From NCBI RefSeq assembly GCF_910596095.1, contig NC_056539.1, positions 3,513,001 through 3,577,000 of the forward strand: DNA of 64,000 nucleotides. The letters are read 5' to 3'. Shown piece after piece: positions 24,066 through 34,705 of the stretch (position 1 is its first letter; each line of letters opens with the position of its first letter). The position numbers and the translations under genes were made by a program. The stretch is from Thunnus maccoyii. Taxonomy: Eukaryota; Chordata; Actinopteri; Scombriformes; Scombridae. Below the pieces are notes generated by a model that saw only the letters and a program-made list of their open reading frames with translations, was not told where the DNA came from and did not search any database.

Positions 24066-25339
24066 CAGCTGACATGTGATTTATGAGACTGGTATCCAGT
24101 CTGGCAGTGATCCCTCAAATTTGGTTAAGAGCAGTGACAAAGATACATGTGTTGAGGCAATATATTTTACAATGAACAATATACTTGAGACGACTGTGAA
24201 TATAATATGAAAGTAAATGTTGATGTGTATATTTCCCTGCAAATTAAATACAAATACAACAATTTAAAACTTAAATGAATGATAATGTAAAGGTCACTGT
24301 TTACTGTTCTGTGCTGACTGTGATTAGTGAATAGTAACAGCAATTTCCAGATATGTATTGTGATTGGCCTAAAGTTGGAAAGCCGGTGCATTTGTACAAA
24401 ATCCAAGATAAAGCGAAAACCTTTCCCTGGATGGGGATTTTTGCCTCTTTGTCTTCCTCTCCTCTGCTCTCTGTCAGTGCCTGTTTGTGGCTGAGCTCCA
24501 CACACACACACAGACACATAGTGGATGGCAGAGCAGAGAGGCCACAGCGGAGAGAATGAAAGAGTTTAGGTTATAGTTTACTTGAGTCGACAGCGACTGT
24601 TAACTGCCATAAGTGCAACAAAATCCACCAGTAAGGGAGATGGTACAAGCAATCTATCAAGCAACTGTTGAACAAGCAGAACATGAACGTGCAGAAATCT
24701 TTGACTTCTCTCCACATATACTCCTCTCTACACGCACTGACTCCTGACTCAGAATCCTCTATTCTGGCCCCTCCTCTCATCCACAGCCATACAGAGCTTG
24801 TTATACTAATAGTGAACTGTTATGAATGAGTTCAAAATGAACACTAATTGTATGTATTGATTGGGTCTAATTAGCTATGTATCTTAAATTCTTGTAGACA
24901 TTAGGCTGACATCAGCCTGCCCTTCCTCTCTACCAGCAGCAGTGAGAGTCTAACCAGCAGCAGCAGGGGGAGGAGGACAGAAGAGAGGATGAATGATGCC
25001 ACAGAGTTGTTGACCAGTTTATTGTGAGTGTGAGGACTTTAGGTAATTCAACAGTATGAAAAGTTATTGTAAGGCTTGTCAATAAGGAGGTTTAATGTTA
25101 ATTAGTTTATATATTAAAAAGATAAACTAAGGTTTTTACAAAAAATGAATAAATTGATTCTTCTTTATTCTTTATTTTAGGGATGGTGAATGCTGTAAAC
25201 ATGGTGTATCATAAAAATAAACATGTCAATCAAAAAAATAAATATTTACTTATATCTGCACAGTTGCTTTGATGAGCTTTTTTATTGGAAGCAACCCTCT
25301 TGCCAGACAATAATGTTGATACTGGATGATTCTGCAAAA
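24066..25339. other. Anonymous sequence
   Basis: No gene recognised. A short (CA)n run near 24500-24511 gives spurious Cys/Val frames on the minus strand. Confidence 0.4.
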
Positions 25340-25645
25340 CATCATTACATTACATTACATTACTGATTACATTCAGTGAAACAATCCCTTACATCCAATG
25401 CCAACATTTTAAAAAAATCACACTCTCTACATTATCTGCACATGGAAACTACAGTGTGGTTATGGTAAGGGAAAGATTATGGTTATGGCAAATAATCTTA
25501 ACTTCCTGATCTTATGCTCCTGTTTTTCCATCACCTCTTATTTCCTTCTTTTCTCTCCATTCACTATGTGGAAGACACATTTTGACATTTGGACATTTTT
25601 GTCCAAAGTGATGTACAGATTAGCTACAATCCAAGCCACAACAGA
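25340..25645 (+). repeat. ATTAC-rich repeat fragment
   Basis: Three to four ATTAC units (about 25343-25363) precede sequence ending in TTTTGTCCAAAGTGATGTAC (about 25598-25617). A TTTATCCAAAGCGACTTAC-like block next to ATTACATTAC is a familiar dispersed repeat in fish. The match here is partial. Confidence 0.3.
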
Positions 25646-26624
25646 TCAAGAAGAAACCATTGATAATTCCCCTTTTCTCTTCATTTCCTTTTGTTCTCAT
25701 TTTTATTTCAGGCCTCCTTCAATTTGCACCAATGTCCTTCCTTACAGCAGCAGTTAAACAAAAGTCATTATTGGAACAAAACCCTGATTTCTTCATTTTA
25801 GTGTTTGACTACATTGAAGAAACAAACTAAGAGGCCCTGTCATGGGGTTTGTCTATTTTCTTTCATGTTTTATTGCGTTTCACCTCTGCTCACAACACAG
25901 GTCGTGACACACAAGATGCACATTTTATGTAATGCAGTAATAAATCAAAATGAACCATCCCCCATTCATCACCGGGCTTCCCATTCACCACATAGGACAA
26001 AAGAGCAAAAGTAGTGAGAACACGCATGCTTATCAGATGATGAGGCTGTTGGGAGACAGTGAGACATAAGCGGTGCTTTAGGAGGATTTAGAGCTGGTGA
26101 ATAAGCCAGCCTTGGGATGGTCTGGTGCTACAAATAGCATTGCACTGAATTAAAGGTTATGCTGGATCAAGCTGAATAGGGATTCATCCTTAAGAATCAT
26201 CATACTGACAATAATGTGAAGATTAGTTTGGTAACTACATGTTTACACTGATTTCAATTCTAGAAATTCAATGAATGGAAAGAATAGGAAAACAAATTGA
26301 TGTGAGTCTATGGCATTACTTGTTGTTACCGTACATCAGCCATGCTAAGCTGTGAACAATGCTGCTTCCCATGTGCAGTAAGTGACCATCTGTTTAGCAT
26401 ATCTGCATTTGTAGGTCATATATGTAATTATGGTGATAAATTACATTATATCAGTAGTACATTGAGAGAGGGCATGCCGCACACTAGTGCCAGTACTACA
26501 CTAAAGGTATAATAGCTGCCATGGGTAGTTGGGGGGATAACATCATTGTGAGGTGTGGCCTTGTGAATACATAGTATGAATGGCAGGAACACGTGGGATA
26601 GTGACTGACCATACTCATTCAGTG
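25646..26624. other. Anonymous sequence
   Basis: Nothing recognised. Confidence 0.4.
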
Positions 26625-27308
26625 TAAACTATAGACAGTATATAAAGATGGATATAGTGAGGTGTGATGTCACCCGTTGTTTTTTTAATGGAGCCCGTTT
26701 GATGCCCAGAGTTGCAGCTTATGGTCAGTGCCATCTTTTCCATTTAGAGCCAGGACCTTCAAAATAGGGAGTGCAGTGTGTTGCCTTTCAGGCTCTGGAA
26801 ACATGCCCCACTACCTCGGACCCAAGCTAATGCTGCCTTACTGGGAACTCCGAGTGCTGCACACTCGGGCTAACGTTATCTATTTTAGCTAAATTGTGCT
26901 AACAGGGAAGGTATCATAATCAAGTAACATAAACTTACTGAAATATTGCAACAATAGTCAGACTCAGTGAGTCCCAGTGCCGGGGAGAGCAGCAGGTGAG
27001 CCAACTGTCAATCACAACTGTCAATCAACACCCACAGGCAAACATCAAAGCTACTATAAGTCTTCAAATCTTATTAATGAACAATAATTTCCAAAATAAC
27101 AACCAGCACACTTAGTCACTCATTTTTTTCAACAAGTTATCATTGTCTCAATCGCTAATTTTGGACCCTCTAATAAGTATTTCTAGAGAAAAGATGAGGC
27201 TTTTTGAATAGGAGTCAATAGGAGCATCTAGTGGCCGTCGGTAACATTGCACTTTAATGTACTTCTGCATTGGCTTCAACCTCAAGCCATGGTAGTTGCC
27301 ACTTGGTA
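26625..27308 (+). repeat. Dispersed non-coding fish repeat C
   Basis: It starts TAAACTATAGACAGTATATA then AAGATGG, with GATGTCACCCGTTG shortly after. It continues through ACTGTCAATCA repeats and ends GTACTTCTGCATTGGCTTCA then CCATGGTAGTTGCCACTTGG. From memory this block order is a very common teleost non-autonomous repeat found in many introns and UTRs. I see no clear terminal inverted repeats. No coding content. Confidence 0.5.
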
Positions 27309-27611
27309 TAGACATGGACAGACAAGTGGTACTTTGGCAGTCACGAACACATTCATCTATCTATGAGAGAGGGTCAATATGTGGGTACACATAACATATG
27401 ACTAATTTGTGTGTGAAAGTGAAAACATTAGTTTACTCATTACTCAACAGCAAAAGAAATTACACATTACTCATTACTGAACTTTTGTTACTCAGCCATC
27501 AGCTGTCAAAGCTGCCAACTTCAAAGCTTCCACACCTTCACACCCACATGTTCCATCCTCTGTCTTTAAAGGACAGCTTCAGCATGTTTCAAGTCTGTCT
27601 TAAAACACAGT
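27309..27611. other. Anonymous sequence with ATTACTC repeats
   Basis: TTACTCATTACTCAACAG and ATTACTCATTACTGAAC lie at about 27434-27482. They resemble the ends of a repeat whose other half may be at 28340-28480, on the far side of the foldback element. Confidence 0.3.
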
Positions 27612-28110
27612 CAAGTGTCCATATGAACAGTGAAAGAGGTTTCCCTCGCTGCAATCATTCCTCCTGTTCATACTGGCTATTAAAAGATCTCCTTCAAATG
27701 TGCTTTCAGTGTAAGTGATGGGAGCCAAAATCCACAGTGTGTCCACACATTTAGTGCAAACATGTATTTAAAAGTTGATCTGAAGCTTATATGAGGCTTC
27801 AGCAGTCTGAGTTAGTCGTATCAAGTGGATATCTGCCACAATTGCTGTTTCCTTAGACAGTGTTACTTTGGCACTAAAAATACTGTAACGTTGAAAGATA
27901 TCTACTTGATTTGACTCATTTGGATGCTGAAGCTTCATATTAGCTTCAGATAAACGTTTAAATACATTTTTGCACAGAAGGAAGACTGTTTATTTTGTCT
28001 CCCATTACTTACATTGTAAGTCCATTATGAAGGGATCTTCTAATGGTCAGTATGAACAGGAGAATGATTATGGCAAGAAAAACATGTTTCAGTGTTCATT
28101 TGGACACTTG
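27612..28110. mobile_element. Foldback element: ~500-bp long inverted repeat
   Basis: Bases 27612 onward (CAAGTGTCCATATGAAC) read as the reverse complement of the stretch ending at 28110 (GTTCATTTGGACACTTG). Complementarity continues inward through AATCATTC-TCCTGTTCATACT, TTATCTGAAGC-AATATGA-GCTTCAGC and TCAAGTAGATATCT. Arms are roughly 230 bp with visible divergence, around a loop near 27845-27875. There is no coding potential; the 80-codon frame at 27970-28212 simply reads one arm. It would transcribe into a long hairpin. Non-autonomous foldback/MITE-type element. Confidence 0.8.
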
Positions 28111-28339
28111 TTTAGAGACAACTCTGAACTAAACCAGCTCATTGCTTCATTCCTGAATGAAGCCTCACCAGTGGCTAATGTTCAGCAGCCAAATAAGAAG
28201 ACACATGAATAAGACAACTTTGAAGTCACCTGGACTTGCATTTCTCCTTTATTGGTGGCAGCTAACTGTGTCCCCACATCTTCAACCCCCCTATCAAGCT
28301 AACGTACCAGAGCAGTCACAAAGACCAAACATGTCGACT

Positions 28340-28485
28340 GCCAAATTTTCAAAATAACGGAGAATTACTGTGAGTAGTAATCACTGAATTTCAAATTGTA
28401 CTCCCTTATACTACTCGTTAGTGAAAAAAGTAGTCACTGTAACATGTTTTAGAATAATGCATTACTCCAACACTTATGTTTGTTA
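28340..28485. repeat. Possible transposon end with ATTACTC words
   Basis: GAGAATTACTGTGAGTAGTAA... ends GCATTACTCCAACACTTA. The reverse complement begins TAAGTGTTGGAGTAATGC, like the ends of a common fish repeat with AGTGTTGG termini and multiple ATTACTC words. A partner end is not proven. Confidence 0.3.
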
Positions 28486-29446
28486 GCTCTAAATGTGTAG
28501 AGAAGCTCAGGTTATATTGGTACAGTTATCGACAGGCCCACGTGTTTTCACTGCTACAGAAGAGAAATTAATCTTGTGTTCATGTCCAACAGCATCTCTC
28601 CACCAGCAAGCAGAAGAGGTTCCAGGAAGTTGCTACTCACAGCCAAGAAATACTCTGGAATAAAAGAGTGAGAGATGACAGAGCTGAAGGCTGATCAGAG
28701 GCCAGTGCTTAAAAGGTTTTGGCAGAATCCATCTCACCCTTTTCTCAGCTGATGATCAGCAAATGTGGGTGGCACAAATGACATGCTGCTATAAGCTTTA
28801 GTTTGAGGATGCCCTTCTCTGACTGAGTTTTAGTTTGAAGTAAGAGTGTAAGGACGTTGTTTTTTTCAAACTATTGAAAAGATGACTCTTAATGACATCC
28901 TCTTATATTTGGTTTTGGCTAAAGCTGAAAAGCCATTTTCACTTGTGTCCTTCAAACTACCCACTTTAAAATTATTTTTAAAACACAGAGACAGCACAGC
29001 GTGTAATGTGTAGGGAAGTTCAGAGGCAATTCTTGCTTTGCACTTTTCATTTATTGCCTATTTTTTACAACCTAACATTGTGGAAAGGAGAAGGGGAACA
29101 ACAGGTTATGGAGAGTCTCTTGGGAGCACTATCAGTAGCTCAGCTTTATCTCTGGGGAACATCCCCAACTCCAGGAGTGGTGTCCAAATAAGGAAATGTG
29201 CGTCATGTAGCAGGTGGATGTGACTCCCCTCGTTGAGACCTGCTGATAGACTTAACAGTGGAGCAGAGGAGAGAGACTGAGATAGCGATGTAACCGACCT
29301 GTGTGCTGGTATGTGACATGTTTTTTTTGTTTGCCGAAAAGAGATAATTTTAAAAATATTTGTATGAAATAAATATTCATAAAAAAACACTATTTGTGCT
29401 ATGATGAATAATGTATTTGTATTCGGGCACACCCCTTGCTCATATA
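28486..29446. other. Anonymous sequence
   Basis: Nothing recognised. The frames at 29006-29191 and 29038-29223 (+) and 29106-29459 (-) overlap each other and show no domain. Confidence 0.4.
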
Positions 29447-29963
29447 CAGTACTGTGCAAGTTTTAGGCACTTGAGATGTTTAGATTCTTATCCATCATGC
29501 AGTACCATCAGAGAGGCATCTGATCAGTCCCAAATTCATTCTGCAGCATGACAACAACCCCAAACATACAGCCAAGAACTATTTTCAGCAACAAGAAGGA
29601 GTCTTGCAACAGATGGTTTGGCCCCCACAGAGTCCTGATCTCAACATCATGGAGTCAGTCTGGGATTAACATGAAGAGACAGAAGCAGCTGAGACGCCTA
29701 AATCCAAAGAAGAACTGTGGCAACTTCTCCAAGATGCAGCAACAAGCAACCTGCCAAATACCTGAAAAACTGTGTGCAGGTAAACCAAGAACTGCTGCTG
29801 TTGTAAAGGCAAAGCTGCTCACACCAAATACTGATTTCATTTAGGTTTCTTCTGTTTACTCAACTTTGTATCAAGTTAATTGACAAATAAAAACTATTCA
29901 TAGCATTACTTTTGAAAGTTTCCTCACTGTAATTTTAGTGCCTAAAACTTTTGCACAATACTG
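29447..29963 (+). mobile_element. Tc1/mariner element, internally deleted, with both TIRs
   Basis: The left end CAGTACTGTGCAAGTTTTAG begins right after a TA. The right end TTTTGCACAATACTG is followed by TA. Its reverse complement (CAGTATTGTGCAAAA) matches the left end, so the TA target duplication of the superfamily is visible. Only ~517 bp remain of what is normally about 1.3-1.6 kb. The transposase is represented only by its C-terminal catalytic portion. Confidence 0.8.
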
Positions 29964-30378
29964 TATACTGTCAGATTCATGACCTTATTCAGTTGTGTGA
30001 GTTTTAAGTTTGAGGTGAAGGTGAAAGACTGGTATTTGGTGTTTTCATGTTCCTGTTTGCAGGAAATAGTAGCTAGTTTCCATCTTGAAAGTCGAAGGAC
30101 AGAAGGTTTTATATGATGTACAGATTATAAAGCCCCTTGACTTGACTTTATTTTTAATTTTTTTCGTAATGTAAAAAGTTTTCAGGTTCACTTCACAACT
30201 GGATGATAAAATCATTCTTGTGTAAGCTACACAGTTTAATATGAATTGATGCATGAATCTGTTTTCCTTACTGAGCCACTTGTACAGTTCTCTCAGAATC
30301 ATGAGATTATTGTTCCAGTTTACAGGTACCTCTTAGCCTTTTTCCATTCCATCATTAGTATCCACTTCACATACATGT
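29534..30378 (+). repeat. 850-bp duplicated segment, copy 2
   Basis: Near-identical partner of 10304-11150. This copy keeps the complete right Tc1 end and a few bases (TGCACAATACTGTATACTG) that are deleted in copy 1, so copy 1 is the more damaged one. The non-Tc1 half (29966-30378) carries the same minus-strand frame as copy 1, with almost no amino acid change. Two copies with unbroken similarity in non-coding DNA argue for a recent duplication rather than coding constraint. Confidence 0.8.
29541..29840 (+). pseudogene. Tc1-type transposase C-terminal fragment
   Basis: LQHDNNPKHTA (second catalytic Asp region) starts at 29541. PQSPDLNIMESVW with the final catalytic Glu lies around 29627-29665, followed by D and a TAA stop where the family has a Tyr or Leu. 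KSKEELWQLLQDA-like helix residues follow in part. The N-terminal paired-type DNA-binding domain and the first Asp are gone. It cannot be active. Confidence 0.75.
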
Positions 30379-31203
30379 GCTGTATGTGTGGATGTAATGG
30401 ATGCTTTATATTAGCCCCTCTTGACTCAGTCAAGCTCCTCACTCTTGGCTTGTGCAGCTTGTGGAAACAATTAAACTAGCCATATTCCCCAGGTCAGGAA
30501 GCTACTCATATGAATTTACAAACACGTAAGACATTAACTACAAATACAAATGTGTCTTAACAATAAGTGGTGTTATGATGTAACATTATCCAGTCCCCCT
30601 ACCTGAGTAAAGCTCTTATGTTTTCTCAGTTGATCGTGTTTAATTTGAAATTAAATTGATGACTTTCAGCTTGAATTTTAAACTGTTTACATCTACATCA
30701 GAAAGAAACACATTACACTGTCCTACAAGTTCTACACTGTTAACCCAATATGGATGTGAGCACACTCAAACACATTAAAACCTAAATTCATCACTTTAAA
30801 TTTACAGGCTTTGGCTAATCCAGTGTGCTGGAGTGCAGAGCCAAAACAGTATAAAACACTGCTGTCTAAACACGTATGGACTGCACTGGCTGGTCTTCAG
30901 TAGGGTCCTGGTTTTTTGCCATAGTATCTCGGGTCTTTGTGTTGTTGGGCCGTGGCTACGAGTATCAAAGATAATCGTTAATTATTAAAATCAATAAAAT
31001 TATTAATAAGAATTAATAATAATGGGGCACCACCCTGGACTCAGGGGAAAAGATAGCCAATTCAGTCTCAAAGTGTACTAATCTATGAATTTGGGACTTT
31101 GATTAATAATTAATTTAATAACAGGTATATCCAAAAGCATTTATTTAACAAAAGGGTAAAAGCAACACACAATACTAATCTAGCTAAGTATACCTATATA
31201 CAA
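30379..31203. other. Anonymous AT-rich sequence
   Basis: No gene. The stretch around 30975-31020 has repeated TTATTAATAA/AATTATTAA words. From 30930 to about 32250 the sequence has the feel of a dispersed repeat (GGGGCACCACCCTGGACTCA motif), but I could not define ends. Confidence 0.3.
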
Positions 31204-31208
31204 GTGTG

Positions 31209-31264
<56 letters not shown>
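31204..31264 (+). repeat. (GT)n microsatellite
   Basis: About 60 bp of GT dinucleotides, with two GAGTG interruptions at the left edge. The His/Thr frames on the other strand are repeat-derived. Confidence 0.95.
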
Positions 31265-31267
<3 letters not shown>

Positions 31268-33599
31268 GGAAGACAATAGCAAGATGGCTGCAGTCACCTG
31301 GTGACTGAGCACATGGCATGCCGACAATTTGGCTGATAAAGGGAACTCCAGAGATAAAAGGCCAGTCCATGTGGTGTCTTGAACCACATGTGTTGCCTGA
31401 ACCAAAGTTCGCCAAACTAGGTTTTAACTGTGTGGTTCTCTATTCAAGGCCAATTGGTGTAGGCTAAAGGTGCCAGGTTAAAATGAGGTTAGTTGCATGC
31501 AAGGCCTAGTTACTGGATGTAACATGTGTTAAGCATGCTAACATTAACCTAGCGGTTCGGCTATGCAGTAACCTGACTATAAGCAACAAGGACATCACAA
31601 CAACAGTTCAATGTATAACTTTAACCAAATCAATACACGTACAGTACATTGTTTGGGTTAAACATTCTTGCTTAGCCGTACTATGCTTCACTGTGTTGTT
31701 AGGCTATGCCCAGTTGTTACCAGTCCATGAAGAGATGCTTTGTGGCGTTCTGCTTTGTAGCCGGTGAATCCAGTCAGGCTGAGGAGGCTTTGGCTCTGAA
31801 GCTGAAAGATGCAGGCGTTGCTGGGGAGACAGCACTCCAGTCGTGCAGAGGGCCCAGGCCACTCCTTTGTGTAGAGTTAGCGGCAAGCTAACTCCATTTC
31901 GCGGCTCCTGTACTTGTTAAACTGGCCAGCAGACTTGTGTGTTAGCTGCTGGCACAAGCTCCAGCAGCTGCTGGAGGTGTGAAAGAGAGCAAGGAGCTGC
32001 TCCTGCTGCAGCTCATGGAGAAAAGAGAAAGATAAGAGAGGAATCTCTAGTTTTGATAACCTGGATCCATGGGTGGAGCTTCACACTTTGGTTGCGAACC
32101 CCCAGGGCTCAGGTTTCTTGGAGTCTTGAAACATGTGTCCCAACAGTGTCAATATATCAAATAACTGAGTCAGCGTTGACTTACTGTCAGATCTCATCAC
32201 ATTCATTTGTGATGATAATTGTGAGGAAAAAGACAATTATTTAATGCACGTCAGATTTGGGGAGGAAAGTTTGGACCTGCCCTGAATTTTTTTGATCCAG
32301 TTTGCGAAGACCTTTGGTGTAACCACCATCTGTAAACTTGACTTATTTGTCCAGAATGCAATGTAGTGCAGTTTTTCCCAGCATGCAATGTTGTATTTTA
32401 CTGCACCATAACAAATTCTTAGTATTTAGCCATGAATGGGGGCCACTTCCATCTCTGGTGTACTTGGTTTAATTTGAATTTTGAATACCATGACACTATC
32501 ATCTCAGTCTCTCTCTTCCTTCTCTCATTCTTTCTGTCATTAGAAGGCTGACACTGCTGACAGGCTGAATATGTGTGTGTTTTTTCTCAGATAGACAGCT
32601 GCTCTGTGGTTATTCAGCATGCTAGCTGCCTTGAGGGAGAGTGCCGGAGCCATCGAGCTTCATAAATAGACGGAGTTTCTGCAGCACTGCTTTAGCACAT
32701 TCCTTTGAAGTGTGATTTTTTTTTTTTTTTTAATTTCATTTTGCAGACGCTAATGTAAAATATTTTACTTTGTAGTTATAATGGCAGAATGAAATGTGTC
32801 TCCTTGATGAGGAGGCCCATTCCAAAGTTGAGAGTATGGGCAAACACAAACACACACACATGCACACACATGCACACTCTTAAACTCTTATATACTCATT
32901 ACAGGGCACCTGCATAACTAATTAGTGCTGACAGCTCACTCACTTTCTCTCTCAAAGAAACACTCACATATGCACACACACAACAGCATCAATCACAAAT
33001 GGAAGCTTTTCATTTCCATTAATTTGGCTGTGGATTAAAGCTGACCCATTTTTGCTAATGGAGCCTGCTTTGGACAGGAGAGATGGAGGAATGAGGACAA
33101 ACTAGATTAATGGTTATTATACACCCACAAAAAAGGACCAGTGTACCTGCAGGGCCTCTCTGACAACAGGTTCACTCCTTTTGGGTTTACAGTCCTAAAT
33201 AACACACATTAGAAAAAAAAGTAGCCTAAAGAAATAAACTCTGCAATATGTATGTAAATAAAGGTTTTGTTTCTCTGTCTCTGATTGATATAACATAATA
33301 TAACCTGAAGTCAGTCATTGAAATGAGTTTGAACTTTCTCTGTTTTAATCACTAGAAATATAATTTCAATATTTTCTGTCATATTTTTACTCAGCTCACA
33401 CAAGTTTCTATGTGCCCGCCTGCATCCATTTTGTATTTTGTTGACTCACTGTAAAGTTGATTGTGTCAGTGTCAGAGAAATGCAGTATTTAGAGCAAGGA
33501 TCAAGTAGCACAGTGGTGTCAAGCATTACAGGGATTTATGATGGCCCGCCTGCCTGACCAGGGCCTCATATCCTCGAAAGCAGTTCCATTTAGAAAAGT
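31265..33599. other. Anonymous sequence
   Basis: No supported gene. It holds a T16 run near 32719-32734 and an imperfect ACACACAC-rich stretch near 32845-32990. The frame at 31939-32244 is rich in Ser/Cys/Arg but has no family pattern. Confidence 0.35.
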
Positions 33600-33611
33600 G
33601 TTTTTGACTAT

Positions 33612-33790
33612 GAGGTTTAGTTATTTACACGTGTTTCTCAGCACAGTACTTAAAACTGCTTACAGGCTCCGGTTAGTTAATGACACTGTGACAATATACC
33701 ATATAACAAAACCATTTTTTTTAATGGTAGCTAATTAATGTAAGTAAAACTTACGAGATATTGTGCAAATTTACAAAATACCAAACTTCT
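33612..33790 (+). repeat. Repeat pair, copy 1 (with 34563-34705)
   Basis: AGTTATTTACACGTGTTTCTCAGCAC with GTACTTAAA, then TTTAATGGTAGCTAATTA and TGCAAATTTACAAAATACCAA, recur in the same order and strand about 950 bp downstream. Divergence is moderate. Confidence 0.5.
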
Positions 33791-34179
33791 GTTTTCAGCT
33801 ACAGTCATGGAACAATTTTGTAAACTGGTCAGGGAATCTCCCATAAAATGAGGAACGTGGTAATATGTAAACCAAATATATTAAAAAATATAAAGTTCTG
33901 TCTAATTGGTGTAAATTCTTACCACATTGCTGTCTAAACACCAGTAAAGCCGGAGAACATAGCAGTTGTGTGCCTGATATTCTAGAAATGCTTTCTTGGA
34001 AAGAGTTAGATGAGAAGATTGATACCATTCTTATGTCAGGACAGAAAAAACAAGAGCATCAGTCATTTCAGCATATTCCCCAAAAGAGAAATATCTTTAT
34101 GTTCAAGTAACAAAGCTCTCCAGTAGCTGTAGAGTGAAGACACTGGTCTATGGGGGGGGGGGAGAGGTGGAGGTGTAAC

Positions 34180-34440
34180 ATTGTAATCCAGCCACAAAGT
34201 CGGCAGAGGGAGGAGGTGGATGAGAGAGCAAAATGTGAGACTTTGACAGAGTAGATCACTGTTTGTTTCCCATTTCCATCTGACAGTCAATGTCGGTTAT
34301 TTTAACAATGATGGTCATTCCCTTAACTTAACAGAACTTTACCAAAGTTGTTACCATGACGATAAAGCAGTCATTTTAACCCAAACTAGCAAAATCTTTC
34401 TCTAACTCTTACCAAGGCCAAACCTTACCCTTGCTGTGTC
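34180..34440 (+). repeat. Dispersed fish repeat B, copy 2
   Basis: It shares GAGGGAGGAGGT, AGCAAAATGTGAGACTTTGAC and later ACCAAAG/CCAAACC-rich sequence with 22615-22990. A run of 10 G (about 34153-34162) lies just upstream. Confidence 0.4.
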
Positions 34441-34562
34441 AGATCAGTGTATGTTATCTTTGCAACAGTTTTGGAAGGCACTGACTGTCATCCTGTCAGT
34501 AGAGATTAGATCAGAAACTGTTAATATGTGTTGTTTTGGAAGAGCTCATTTCTCAATAGCAG

Positions 34563-34705
34563 ATTATTTGGTTATTTACACTTGTTTCACAGCACTGTAC
34601 TTAAAGGTACTTTTTAAAATGGTAACTAATTAGTAAAAAACTAAAGTAGAGTTCAAGCAGAAGTTGAGTAGAACTCAAGAGACTTGCAAATTTACAAAAT
34701 GCCAA
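34563..34705 (+). repeat. Repeat pair, copy 2 (with 33612-33790)
   Basis: GGTTATTTACACTTGTTTCACAGCAC, GTACTTAAAGG, AATGGTAACTAATTAG and TGCAAATTTACAAAATGCCAA match copy 1 block by block. Confidence 0.5.

Noticed and set aside
31184..31415. His/Thr-repeat minus-strand frames
   Set aside because: (GT)n microsatellite read on the opposite strand.
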